Origin: Pseudotabrizicola alkalilacus
GTDB lineage: Bacteria; Pseudomonadota; Alphaproteobacteria; Rhodobacterales; Rhodobacteraceae
Direction: 5' to 3'
DNA: 64,000 nt
Assembly: GCF_003443995.1 (NCBI RefSeq)
Contig: NZ_QWEY01000004.1
Location: forward strand, 62,001-126,000
Shown: positions 8,523-17,141 of the stretch, in pieces
Layout: every line of letters begins with the position of its first letter
Position numbering within the stretch: the first letter of the stretch is position 1
Notes under the pieces: generated by a model
The model's database searches: none
Seen by the model: the letters and a program-made list of their open reading frames with translations, nothing else
Told to the model about the DNA's origin: nothing
Made by a program: the position numbers and the translations under genes

Positions 8523-9289
8523 GATTGCAAGGAAAGACCGCCCTGATCACCGGGGCCGCACGGGGCATCGGGCTGGAGTTTGCCCGCGCTTACATTGCCG
8601 AAGGCGCGAGGGTGGCTCTGGCCGACATCAACGCCGAGGCGGTGGCGCAGGCAGCAGAAAGCCTCGGCCCGCAGGCGATGGCGGTGCAGATGGATGTGAC
8701 GCGGCAGGACAGCATCGACGCGGGCTTTGCAGCGGCAATTGCCGGGATGGGCAAGCTGGACATTCTGATCAACAACGCGGCCCTGTTCAACGCTGCGCCG
8801 ATTGCCGAGATCAGCCGGGCCGATTATGAACATCTGTTCGCCGTGAATGTCTCCGGCACGCTGTTCTGCACTCAGGCCGCCGCCCGCCACATGATCGCGC
8901 GCGGGCAGGGCGGCACCATCATCAACATGGCGTCGCAGGCAGGGCGGCGCGGGGAGTCGCTGGTGGCGGTGTATTGTGCCAGCAAGGCCGCCGTGATTTC
9001 GCTGACCCAGAGCGCGGGGCTGAACCTGATTTCCCACGGCATCAACGTCAACGCCATCGCGCCCGGTGTGGTGGATGGCGAACATTGGGACGGGGTGGAT
9101 GCCTTCTTTGCGAAATATGAAGGCAAAGCGCCGGGGCAGAAAAAACACGAAGTGGGGGGCGCGGTGCCGTTTGGCCGGATGGGCACAGCCGCTGATCTGA
9201 CCGGAATGGCGGTTTTCCTCGCCACTGATGAGGCAAACTACATCGTCGCCCAGTGCTTTGGCGTCGATGGCGGAAACTGGATGGCTTGA
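8519..9289 (+). CDS. smoS: Sorbitol dehydrogenase (L-iditol 2-dehydrogenase), SDR family
   Basis: A 256-residue classical short-chain dehydrogenase. The nucleotide-binding motif is TGAARGIG (11-18), NNAA is present, and the catalytic residues are S139, Y152 and K156 (YCASK). D37 at the end of strand 2 (LADIN) favours NAD. It oxidises sorbitol to fructose, and galactitol or L-iditol in characterised relatives. The ATG overlaps the smoK stop. The frame is open upstream inside smoK, but only this start gives a standard SDR N-terminus. Confidence 0.93.
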   Translation: MRLQGKTALITGAARGIGLEFARAYIAEGARVALADINAEAVAQAAESLGPQAMAVQMDVTRQDSIDAGFAAAIAGMGKLDILINNAALFNAAPIAEISRADYEHLFAVNVSGTLFCTQAAARHMIARGQGGTIINMASQAGRRGESLVAVYCASKAAVISLTQSAGLNLISHGINVNAIAPGVVDGEHWDGVDAFFAKYEGKAPGQKKHEVGGAVPFGRMGTAADLTGMAVFLATDEANYIVAQCFGVDGGNWMA

Positions 9290-9290
9290 G

Positions 9291-10739
9291 ATGAACACCA
9301 AAGCTTCCCCCGTCGCCATGCCCGCCTATGACCGCCACAGCCTGACGCACGGCATCGTGCATATCGGTCTGGGCAACTTTCACCGCGCGCATATGGCAGT
9401 GTATCTGGACGATCTGATGACCATGGGACTGGCACAGGATTGGGCCATTCTGGGCGCCGGGGTGCGGATCGGCGATGCCCGGATGCGCGATGCGATGCTG
9501 GCGCAGGATTGCCTGTCGACGATCATCGAGCTGGACCCAAAGGGCAGAACTGCACGTCGGGTCGGTGCGATGACCGGGTTTATCGAAGTGCAGCCGGACA
9601 ATGCCGCACTGATCGCCGCGATGACCGACCCCGCCATCCGCATTGTCAGCCTGACCGTGACCGAAGGCGGGTATTTCATCAACGCGGCCACAGGTCAGTT
9701 CGATCCTGATGCCGCAGAGATCATCCATGATGCCGCCAATCCTGCCGCGCCTCAGACCGCTTTTGGTGCACTTCTTGCCGCGCTCAGGGCGCGCAAAGCA
9801 GCGGGTATCGCTCCGTTTACGGTGATGAGCTGTGATAACCTGCCCGGCAATGGTCACGTCACGCAATCGGCCATTGTGGGTCTTGCCCGTCTGTCGGACC
9901 CCGGCTTTGCGGATTGGGTGCAGGCCAATGTCGCCTTTCCCAACGGTATGGTAGACCGCATTACCCCTGCCACCGGCCCGCGAGAGCGCGCGATGGCGGC
10001 AGAGTTCGGCCTTGGCGATGACCCGGTTCCCGTGACCTGCGAGCCGTTTCGTCAATGGGTGCTGGAAGATCATTTCCCGATGGGCCGCCCCGCGCTGGAG
10101 CAGGTCGGGGTGACGTTTACCGATGATGTCCACGCCTATGAGGCGATGAAGATCCGTATTCTGAACGGGGGCCATGCCACCATCGCCTATCCCGGCGGGC
10201 TGATGGATATTGAATACGTGCATGAGGCGATGGCCGATCCGCTGATCAGCGGGTTTCTGGACAAGGTCGAGCGCGAAGAGATCATTCCTTACGTCGCGCC
10301 GGTACCCGATACCGATCTGGGCGACTATTACAGCCTGATCCGCGAGCGGTTTAGCAACCCAGAGGTGGCCGATACCGAACGCCGCCTGTGTTTTGACGGA
10401 TCGAACCGCCAGCCGAAATTCATCATCCCATCGCTGCGCGATGCTCTTGCTGCGGGGGCAAAGATTGACGGTCTGGCGCTGGTGTCGGCGCTGTGGTGCC
10501 GGTACTGCGCAGGCACAACCGACAGCGGTGCGGTGATCGAACCCAACGACCCGGATTGGGGCAACCTGCAGACTCTGGCACTGGCGGCCAGGTCCGACCC
10601 TTCGGCGTGGATCGGTCAGAAAGCGATTTACGGCGACACCGGGCAAGACCCGCGCTTTGCCGCCGCCTTTGCCTTAGCGCTGGCTTCACTGTGGGCAGAT
10701 GGCACGGCGAAAACTCTGACGCGCTATCTGAGCAGCTGA
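9291..10739 (+). CDS. mtlK: Mannitol 2-dehydrogenase
   Basis: A 482-residue polyol-specific long-chain dehydrogenase that oxidises D-mannitol to D-fructose with NAD. It shows the Rossmann entry IVHIGLGNFHRAHMA near the N-terminus, VSLTVTEGGYF, and the catalytic lysine region AMKIRILNGGHATIAYPG. ATG 9291 follows the smoS stop by one base, so the two are probably translated together. The cassette ends here: no xylB-like fructokinase follows, unlike some relatives. The 3' end overlaps the convergent sulfotransferase gene by 16 bases. Confidence 0.94.
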   Translation: MNTKASPVAMPAYDRHSLTHGIVHIGLGNFHRAHMAVYLDDLMTMGLAQDWAILGAGVRIGDARMRDAMLAQDCLSTIIELDPKGRTARRVGAMTGFIEVQPDNAALIAAMTDPAIRIVSLTVTEGGYFINAATGQFDPDAAEIIHDAANPAAPQTAFGALLAALRARKAAGIAPFTVMSCDNLPGNGHVTQSAIVGLARLSDPGFADWVQANVAFPNGMVDRITPATGPRERAMAAEFGLGDDPVPVTCEPFRQWVLEDHFPMGRPALEQVGVTFTDDVHAYEAMKIRILNGGHATIAYPGGLMDIEYVHEAMADPLISGFLDKVEREEIIPYVAPVPDTDLGDYYSLIRERFSNPEVADTERRLCFDGSNRQPKFIIPSLRDALAAGAKIDGLALVSALWCRYCAGTTDSGAVIEPNDPDWGNLQTLALAARSDPSAWIGQKAIYGDTGQDPRFAAAFALALASLWADGTAKTLTRYLSS

Positions 10740-12154
10740 CCCTGCCAATCCGAAAAGCCAAATGCCACATAGTCGCGCGCGTAAGCCTCGCGCGCGACGG
10801 CCTCAACCTCAGCATCGTAGATTTCGGCCAGTAGGGTGAAATCATGTACGGACGCAGGGGGCACGGCGGGGGGCTCTTGCCCAACCTCTGCCGCCAGAAA
10901 GGCAAGCCCTTCTGCCAGACGCTCCTCCCGCAGCACGATATCGGGGCCCTGAAACGTGGCAAAGCCCTGCAGCACCGCCGCCTGGCTGGCCCAATGTGCA
11001 TCGACACGGGCGCTGGTCTGGCCCGACAGGTTCAGCTTTATCCATTTCAGAAACCCGATGAACCCGGCGCGATGCGACGCCACATCGGCATAATCCTTGC
11101 CCGGTGCTGGCAGGTCCAGCTTGTGGATCTTGACCAGCTGCTCGCGGATCTGGCCAAACCCTCCCATCAGGATCTGACTGCAGAACGCATCATGCGCCCG
11201 TGCCACCGGATGACCCAGAACGGTAAACGACCGATGGCCCACCCGCGCCTTTTTCCACTGCCGCAGCGACTTTTGCGTAAAGTCGCTCTCAACCGCGCCA
11301 AAGCGTTGCAGCCAGCCGGTCACCTGCGCCACCGGGCCACCCCGGACCGGCATATAGAGCAAGCCCGCCGTGCGCGCCGCGATAAACTGCGGCACCATCG
11401 GCGCGCGGCGGGGCTCAAAATTCGGGGTCCGCGCCAGATTGAACCGGTCTAGCCGGGCCAACCCCCGTTCCATCTCGTCCGGGTTCAGCACCTTTTGCGC
11501 GATCTCTTCCGGGTTTTGCTTTTTCAGACTGCCATCAAGCCCAGCCAGCCCCTCGGCCCCCAGAAACGCGGCCAGCCCGTTCAGCACGTCCAGATCATTG
11601 ATGTCTTCGTAATCAATGTAGAACGCGGTCTGCCCGCTGACTTGCAGGGCGTACATCAGCTGTACCTGAAACTCTTGCAGCGATGCGACATGCGTCTCAA
11701 ACTCGGCCGCATCAAAGCGGACCTGCGCAGTTTTCAGGTTCTTCGCATTGGTCAGCTTCCATTGCCCGGTCTGCTGCGCGATTTTCCAGCTGACGTAGCT
11801 TTCAACCGGATTGCGGGTCAGGATGATTTTCGCACAACGCGGATCGTCAAGCACCGGCTGCAAAACGCGCGGATCGTGATCGTGAAAATAGCGAAAGCCC
11901 GCCAGCCCGGTGGTTTGCACCCGCATGGCGCGGATCAGCGCAATCGGGTCAGCCTCACGATCCGCCAGGTTGTATCCGAACAAGGTCAGCTGATCTTTCT
12001 TGCCAATGAAATACGGGTTGAACACTTCCCCGTGGCAGGTGACGCCCGGCATTGCATTCAGATTGGATTCGAGAAAATTCGACCCCGTCCGCATTTCCGC
12101 GAACATCACGAAACTGTCAAACCGCCCACGCCCGTCCTTCATCAGCTCAATCAT
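10724..12154 (-). CDS. Two-domain sulfotransferase-like protein (NodH/Stf0 type)
   Basis: A 476-residue cytoplasmic protein. Residues 1-240 resemble PAPS-dependent sulfotransferases: the 5'-phosphosulfate loop MRTGSNFLES (21-30) and a 3'-phosphate motif ILTRNPVESYVSW (111-123). Residues 260-430 look like a second, Sulfotransfer_2-type domain with VLGHPVARAHDAF (312-324) and VDAHWASQ (384-391). Its expected lysine/serine phosphate loop is replaced by YMPVRGGPVAQ (267-277), so it may be inactive. Its ATG overlaps the stop of the upstream GT14 gene by four bases. A role in sulfating a surface glycan is inferred from neighbours. Confidence 0.75.
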   Translation of the reverse strand: MIELMKDGRGRFDSFVMFAEMRTGSNFLESNLNAMPGVTCHGEVFNPYFIGKKDQLTLFGYNLADREADPIALIRAMRVQTTGLAGFRYFHDHDPRVLQPVLDDPRCAKIILTRNPVESYVSWKIAQQTGQWKLTNAKNLKTAQVRFDAAEFETHVASLQEFQVQLMYALQVSGQTAFYIDYEDINDLDVLNGLAAFLGAEGLAGLDGSLKKQNPEEIAQKVLNPDEMERGLARLDRFNLARTPNFEPRRAPMVPQFIAARTAGLLYMPVRGGPVAQVTGWLQRFGAVESDFTQKSLRQWKKARVGHRSFTVLGHPVARAHDAFCSQILMGGFGQIREQLVKIHKLDLPAPGKDYADVASHRAGFIGFLKWIKLNLSGQTSARVDAHWASQAAVLQGFATFQGPDIVLREERLAEGLAFLAAEVGQEPPAVPPASVHDFTLLAEIYDAEVEAVAREAYARDYVAFGFSDWQGQLLR

Positions 12155-13848
12155 TTCACCAGATAGGGGCGCCCGCGGCGCGTGGATTTGGGGGTCGGGT
12201 CATCTCCGACCGGGAAATCACCCATCAGCACCGGCTGCATCCCTTGATTGCGCAGATTTTGCAAGAACTGGCCAAATCCGGTCAGGTCCGCCATGCGCGG
12301 CGCCTCGCTCAGCCGGCGGCCCTGACGCGGGCCGATCTCGTCGATGATGGTCTGCAAGGGCTCCATCGGGTTTTCGATGAAATCGGCCAGCGACCACACC
12401 CGCACCCGCGCCTTGGTATAGGGCGAGCGCAGAACATTCAGAAACTCCTGCTCGATCTTTTGCAAACGCGCCGCCTCGCGCCGGATATCGCCAAAGTTCT
12501 GGTTGGAATGGAACAAGGGCACCGCCCAGCCGCCCGAGATCACCGAGATCTGCGCATTGCCGTCGAGCGTCAGGAACCAGTTCAATTCCTGGGTATCAGC
12601 CGGGCCGAACTGAAAGCACTGGCGTTCGCCCCGCGTGTTCCAGATCAGGCTGGTGAGAAAGCTTTTCGGGTTATAGTCGCGCACCTTTGCACTGTCGCAC
12701 AAAGCGCCGTTATAGACCGTTTCCCCCCCGGCAAAATGCACACGGTCCGGCGCAAACAAATGGCCATGCACCCGGGTTCCGCTGGCCTTTGACAGCCAGA
12801 TTTCAAAGTTCTCAAACACATCGGCAAAGCCGCAGAACACCGAATAGGGCCCTGCCGTGCGCCCGTTTTCAAAGTTCTCATTCGGAAACCGGCTTTGCAT
12901 ATATAGGCCCGGCCGCCCCTTTGTCCGCCGTTCCACCGCTTTGGCGAACAAGCGGTCAATCTTGCCGGGATTCGGCTCGGCGGCGGCTTGGCGGCTGCGG
13001 TCATCTGACAGAAACGCGGCATAAAGCTTGACCGCATCGGGCCAGATCTTGCGGGCGACAAAGCAATCTGACCGCCGCAAGAGCTGCAGGTGATCGTCGT
13101 AAAAGATATGCGGCTTGCCCTGAAAATCGAATTTTGACAGCGTCAGCGACCGGCTTTCCACCGTGCTGGAGACCTGACGCACCAGAGTCTGGAAATAGCT
13201 TTCATCGGGAATCCAGACCTTTTGGAAATAGCGGTCGATCTTGCCGCGCTCGGGGTGTTCCAGAATGGCCGACAGGGTCTGCCGGGTCAGGCACCACCAT
13301 TGGCTGCCCAGATGCGGTACCAGTTCGGCAGGAATTTTGCGCCGGAAGCCGACCATGCGCTGCAGTTTGACATAGGTATCAAACCACCACTTCTGTTTGC
13401 GCCAGCTGAACGGAAAGCGCAGCGTAAACCGCTCGAAATCCAGCCCCCCGATGGTCCAGCCGACATCTTCGGTGGTGACGCTTTCGATGAAATCGGTCTT
13501 TGGCCGCTCATCCAGATAGGCGCGCAACTCTTCGACCGGGCGCAGGGGCAGGCAGGAACCGGAGGCGAGGTAGACGTGACGAACCTGCGGAAAATCGCGC
13601 AACATGACCGTGGCGGCTTCCTGGCTGGCGGCAACAATGCCCCATGTGCCCCATTCACAGGCGTGGCGGCCCGAAAACCGCACATTGGGCAGATCGGCCA
13701 GATCAGCGACCAGCTGGCCATAGGGCTTTGCTCCGACCCGGCGATCAACGTGAATGACAACGGGACAATCCCGCACAGCCCAGTGGCGCGCGACCTGAGC
13801 AGCACGATCCAATGCCGTGTGGCACAGCATCACAAAGCCGACCGTCAT
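12151..13848 (-). CDS. GT14-type beta-1,6-N-acetylglucosaminyltransferase with extra C-terminal domain
   Basis: A 565-residue protein. Residues 1-280 fit the core-2/I-branching (GT14) family: start VGFVMLCHTA, VIHVDRRV (31-38), YLASGSCLPLRP and QWWCLTRQTL. Residues 290-565 form an additional domain that I associate with a roseobacter-specific DUF (DUF5928-type) of unknown function. The protein is probably cytosolic, as no signal peptide is visible. It overlaps the sulfotransferase by ATGA and lies 14 bases after the GT2 gene. Transfer of GlcNAc or a similar sugar onto a surface glycan is the likely role; the acceptor is unknown. Confidence 0.78.
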   Translation of the reverse strand: MTVGFVMLCHTALDRAAQVARHWAVRDCPVVIHVDRRVGAKPYGQLVADLADLPNVRFSGRHACEWGTWGIVAASQEAATVMLRDFPQVRHVYLASGSCLPLRPVEELRAYLDERPKTDFIESVTTEDVGWTIGGLDFERFTLRFPFSWRKQKWWFDTYVKLQRMVGFRRKIPAELVPHLGSQWWCLTRQTLSAILEHPERGKIDRYFQKVWIPDESYFQTLVRQVSSTVESRSLTLSKFDFQGKPHIFYDDHLQLLRRSDCFVARKIWPDAVKLYAAFLSDDRSRQAAAEPNPGKIDRLFAKAVERRTKGRPGLYMQSRFPNENFENGRTAGPYSVFCGFADVFENFEIWLSKASGTRVHGHLFAPDRVHFAGGETVYNGALCDSAKVRDYNPKSFLTSLIWNTRGERQCFQFGPADTQELNWFLTLDGNAQISVISGGWAVPLFHSNQNFGDIRREAARLQKIEQEFLNVLRSPYTKARVRVWSLADFIENPMEPLQTIIDEIGPRQGRRLSEAPRMADLTGFGQFLQNLRNQGMQPVLMGDFPVGDDPTPKSTRRGRPYLVK

Positions 13849-13861
13849 GCCACCAAACCCC

Positions 13862-14872
13862 TCACGCCCAGTTTCCTTTGGACATCAGACCCAAAATCTC
13901 CAGCTGGCGCCAGTTGATATATTTCTCGCTCCACTTGCACCACACCTCGGGGTGGTTGGACAGCCCCTCCTGATAGGCCTTGTATTCCGCACTTGCGGCG
14001 TAATGTTGGCCGCGCGTCAGCTCTTCAACGGCTTTGGCGGCGAATGTGTCGAGAAACTTGGCGTGCAGCAGCACGCCAGAGGCCTTTTCGCCGCCCCACT
14101 CATCAAAGGCAAGGTTCAGCCCGCGCGGCAGCATCATGTGGGTAGAGCTGATATAGGCATAGGAGCGATGCCATTTCACTAGCGGAATCTTGTTGAGCGC
14201 CGGCGCCTTTTTCGGTGTCTCGTCAAAAAAGATGCGTGTGCGCGGGCCACCCTGAATCCACAGATTGCCATAGGCGCGGTTGCGGCTGATCTGATAATTG
14301 CCGCTGTCAAACCACTGCGCAATCTCGAACGGATCTTGTCCCTCACGATACGCCTGATCGGTGATCGGTCCTTTGGGATACATATCCAGCAGCATCGCCG
14401 CAAAGGTGCGGATCTGCGTTGTGTCCAGCCAGTCGGTCAGCGCCCGGATCGGCCGGGTTTCGCAGAACGGGTAGACAAAAAATTCATCCGGGTCGACCGT
14501 CAGGCACCAGTGGCCATGACCATACCGGCGCAGCAGATGGCTCAGCCAGTCCATGCCAAAGCGGCTTTTCTTATAGCTCGCCCCGGTTTGCCAGAGTGAC
14601 ACATCGGGCTGATCACGAAGATACTCCAGCGAGCCATCGGTGGAGCCATTATCGACCATGAAAAAGTGGTTCACGCCCAGATCACGATAGTAGCGCAGAA
14701 AATAGGGCAGCCGGATCTTTTCGTTGCGCAGCGTGGTAAAGGCAAAGATCGCATCTTCGGCTTGCCCGGCAGAGCGGTCGGCCACCAGCGTCATGTCACG
14801 CCGGCTGAGCCACGCCCGGATCAGCAAGCGCCTGCGGTGCCAACGTAGCCGATATGACGACAGCAAACCCAA
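13862..14872 (-). CDS. Family 2 glycosyltransferase, copy A
   Basis: A 336-residue glycosyltransferase of the Glyco_tranf_2_4 type. It has the entry FAFTTLRNEKIRLPYFLRYY, then VDNGSTDGS, and the metal-binding LTVDPDEFF. It is a clear paralogue of the next upstream gene, with shared blocks such as NLWIQGGPR, LNKIPLV and the C-terminal LGLMSKGNWA. I kept the TTG start at 14872 because its basic N-terminus aligns with the paralogue; ATG 14794 would cut that region. No strong ribosome site is visible. A 180-base AT-richer gap upstream could hold its own promoter. Confidence 0.8.
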   Translation of the reverse strand: MGLLSSYRLRWHRRRLLIRAWLSRRDMTLVADRSAGQAEDAIFAFTTLRNEKIRLPYFLRYYRDLGVNHFFMVDNGSTDGSLEYLRDQPDVSLWQTGASYKKSRFGMDWLSHLLRRYGHGHWCLTVDPDEFFVYPFCETRPIRALTDWLDTTQIRTFAAMLLDMYPKGPITDQAYREGQDPFEIAQWFDSGNYQISRNRAYGNLWIQGGPRTRIFFDETPKKAPALNKIPLVKWHRSYAYISSTHMMLPRGLNLAFDEWGGEKASGVLLHAKFLDTFAAKAVEELTRGQHYAASAEYKAYQEGLSNHPEVWCKWSEKYINWRQLEILGLMSKGNWA

Positions 14873-15052
14873 GATCGAGACCCGTTCCCTGACTACTCGA
14901 AGATCACAACAGCAAACGCGGATTAAAGAAAGCTGACCGCGCGTGTCTGCTTCCCCTCATTTGCCTGCATTCCGACCACCACGCTAGCTAATTGATGCCA
15001 AATAGTAAACAATTTCACCCGACTGGCATGCGCCTGCCACGGTGCCGCGGCG

Positions 15053-16099
15053 TCAGATCCAGCCACCCCGTGACATCAGCCCCAGCGACTCCAGCCGTCG
15101 CCATCCGGTCAGACGCTCGGACGTGGGGCAGCGCAGGACCGGATCGGCAATGACGGTATCATAGTATCCGTCGTACAAGGCAGAATTGGCGAAATGCTGG
15201 CGGCGGGCCTTTTCCTCGGCAGATTTGCTGATGATCTCAGGCAGGAATTTCGTGTGCAGCAAGAGACCCGAAATCTGCTCGCCCCCATCCGTGGCATAGA
15301 CCGCGTTCATCCGGGGCGGCAGCATGGAATGGGTGGAGTTGACATAGGCAAAGCGTCGGTCCCACCGCACCAGGGGGATTTTGTTGAGCGTCGGCGCCCG
15401 GCGTGGCTCATCCGTGAAAAACAAGCGGGCGCGGGGGCCGCCCTGTATCCACAGATTGCCCATACGCTCCTGCACTTGCACCACGTAATTCCCCGGATCG
15501 AACCAGCGCAGCACCGACAGAGGGTCATCGCCGGGCGCGATCTGCGCTTGTGAGAGCGCGCCATCAGGGTAGAGGTCCAGCATCATTGTTCCCAACGCCG
15601 CCAGCCCCTGATCGTTCAGCCAGCTGGTCAGAGCGGGCAGGTTGCGGGTTTCCCAATAGGGGTAGATCAGCAGCTCGTCGGCATCGAGCGTCAGGCACCA
15701 ATGGCCATGGCCGTACCGCATCTGCAGCCATGTCACCCAATCGATACCAAAGCGCGACAGCTTGTAACTGGCCTTTGTGTGCCAAAGCGACACATCCGGC
15801 TGGGCGGCCAGATAGTCGGCTGTGCCGTCATCACTGTCATTGTCGACGATCAGGAAATGATCGACACCCAGCTTCCGGTGATGACTCAGAAAATGCGGAA
15901 GCCGCAGCACCTCATTCCGGACCGTCATGAAACACAGGATGTCACCGGATTGAATGGTTCCGCTGCGGTCTATCTCCCCGCGCAGCGCGTGACGGCTGCG
16001 AAAGGATCGCCACAGATGTCGCCTGCGCCTGATGCGCAGGCCATAGGCCCGCCCAGCCGCAGACAAAAGCGCCAACAGCGTCTGGACAGGGCCTTTCAC
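15053..16099 (-). CDS. Family 2 glycosyltransferase, copy B
   Basis: A 348-residue paralogue of the downstream copy. Motifs are FMTVRNEVLRLPHFL, VDNDSDDGT, LTLDADELLIYP, NLWIQGGPR and the tail LGLMSRGGWI. The reading frame begins with TTG 16105, but GTG 16099 has AAGG seven bases upstream (overlapping the galU stop), so I prefer GTG. It follows galU by a few bases and is probably co-transcribed with it. Side-by-side copies point to a tandem duplication with divergence, perhaps adding two sugars in sequence to one glycan. Confidence 0.8.
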   Translation of the reverse strand: MKGPVQTLLALLSAAGRAYGLRIRRRRHLWRSFRSRHALRGEIDRSGTIQSGDILCFMTVRNEVLRLPHFLSHHRKLGVDHFLIVDNDSDDGTADYLAAQPDVSLWHTKASYKLSRFGIDWVTWLQMRYGHGHWCLTLDADELLIYPYWETRNLPALTSWLNDQGLAALGTMMLDLYPDGALSQAQIAPGDDPLSVLRWFDPGNYVVQVQERMGNLWIQGGPRARLFFTDEPRRAPTLNKIPLVRWDRRFAYVNSTHSMLPPRMNAVYATDGGEQISGLLLHTKFLPEIISKSAEEKARRQHFANSALYDGYYDTVIADPVLRCPTSERLTGWRRLESLGLMSRGGWI

Positions 16100-16108
16100 C
16101 GCCAAGCC

Positions 16109-17002
16109 TTATTGGGCGGCTTTCTGAAGCGCGACCATATCGTTCAGATAGGCCCCGAATTCATCGCGCAGATCAGGGCGCGCCAGACCAAAGGCAACCG
16201 TAGCCTGCAGGAACCCGGCCTTGGAACCGCAATCATAGCGCTGCCCCCGGAAGCGGTAGCCATAGACCTTGCTCTTGCCGATTTCCTCGGCAATCGCGTC
16301 GGTCAGCTGAATCTCACCGCCAACACCTTGCTTGATCTTGTTCAGGTTGGTCAGCACGTCCGGCGACAGGATATAGCGCCCGATCACCGCCAGATTCGAC
16401 GGCGCGGTGCCTACGGGTGGCTTTTCCACCATGCCCTTGGCCTCGACGATCGAGCCCATGTCATTGCCGATGTCCAGCACGCCATAGGATGAGGCCTTTT
16501 CCGGGGCCACTTCCATCGCCGCCACCATGTTGCCGCCGGTTTCGGCATAAGCCTCGACCATCTGTTGCAAACAGGGTTTTTCTGCCGCGATCACGTCATC
16601 GGGCAGCAGCACGGCAAAGGGTTCGTTGCCGATCAGCCGGCGCGCGCACCAGACCGCATGCCCCAGCCCTTGCGGCCGGTTCTGGCGGATATAGGCAATC
16701 GCCCCGCTGTCCATGTTGGTGTCTTTCAACACCTCCAGCAACTGGTCCTTGCCCGCTTTGCGCAGAGCCGATTCCAGTTCGGGGGCGACGTCAAAGTAAT
16801 CTTCCAGCGCGGATTTGCCACGGCTGGTCACAAAGATGAATTCCTTGATCCCCGCCGCCCGCGCTTCGTCGATTGCGTACTGGATCAGAGGGCGGTCAAC
16901 CAGCGTCATGATCTCTTTCGGGATCGACTTGGTTGCGGGCAAAAATCGTGTCCCAAGACCTGCGACCGGAAAGACCGCTTTCGAAACCTTCTTATGCTTC
17001 AT
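16109..17002 (-). CDS. galU: UTP-glucose-1-phosphate uridylyltransferase
   Basis: A 297-residue enzyme making UDP-glucose from UTP and glucose-1-phosphate, the activated sugar for envelope polysaccharides. The nucleotidyltransferase signature is VFPVAGLGTRFLPATKS; further motifs are EFIFVTSRGK, LLPDDVIA and VEKP. An in-frame GTG lies three codons upstream (17011). ATG 17002, after GAGTGAGTGGG, gives the usual KHKKVSKAVFPV start and is preferred. The AT-rich 139 bases upstream probably contain its promoter. It heads a run of glycosyltransferase genes. Confidence 0.95.
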   Translation of the reverse strand: MKHKKVSKAVFPVAGLGTRFLPATKSIPKEIMTLVDRPLIQYAIDEARAAGIKEFIFVTSRGKSALEDYFDVAPELESALRKAGKDQLLEVLKDTNMDSGAIAYIRQNRPQGLGHAVWCARRLIGNEPFAVLLPDDVIAAEKPCLQQMVEAYAETGGNMVAAMEVAPEKASSYGVLDIGNDMGSIVEAKGMVEKPPVGTAPSNLAVIGRYILSPDVLTNLNKIKQGVGGEIQLTDAIAEEIGKSKVYGYRFRGQRYDCGSKAGFLQATVAFGLARPDLRDEFGAYLNDMVALQKAAQ

Positions 17003-17141
17003 CCCACTCACTCTATTTTATTGGCCCGTTGTGCCAACGGTCCGTTTAAAACTTTATACAACAAACAATGTTCCAAAGAATGGCAAAACTATGGTCGACT
17101 GATCCCATCGGCGCACTGACGCCGAAGGGGTCAGCCCGATC

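Noticed and set aside
9048-10646. Minus-strand open frame opposite mtlK
   Set aside because: Shadow of mtlK; no domain, no start site.
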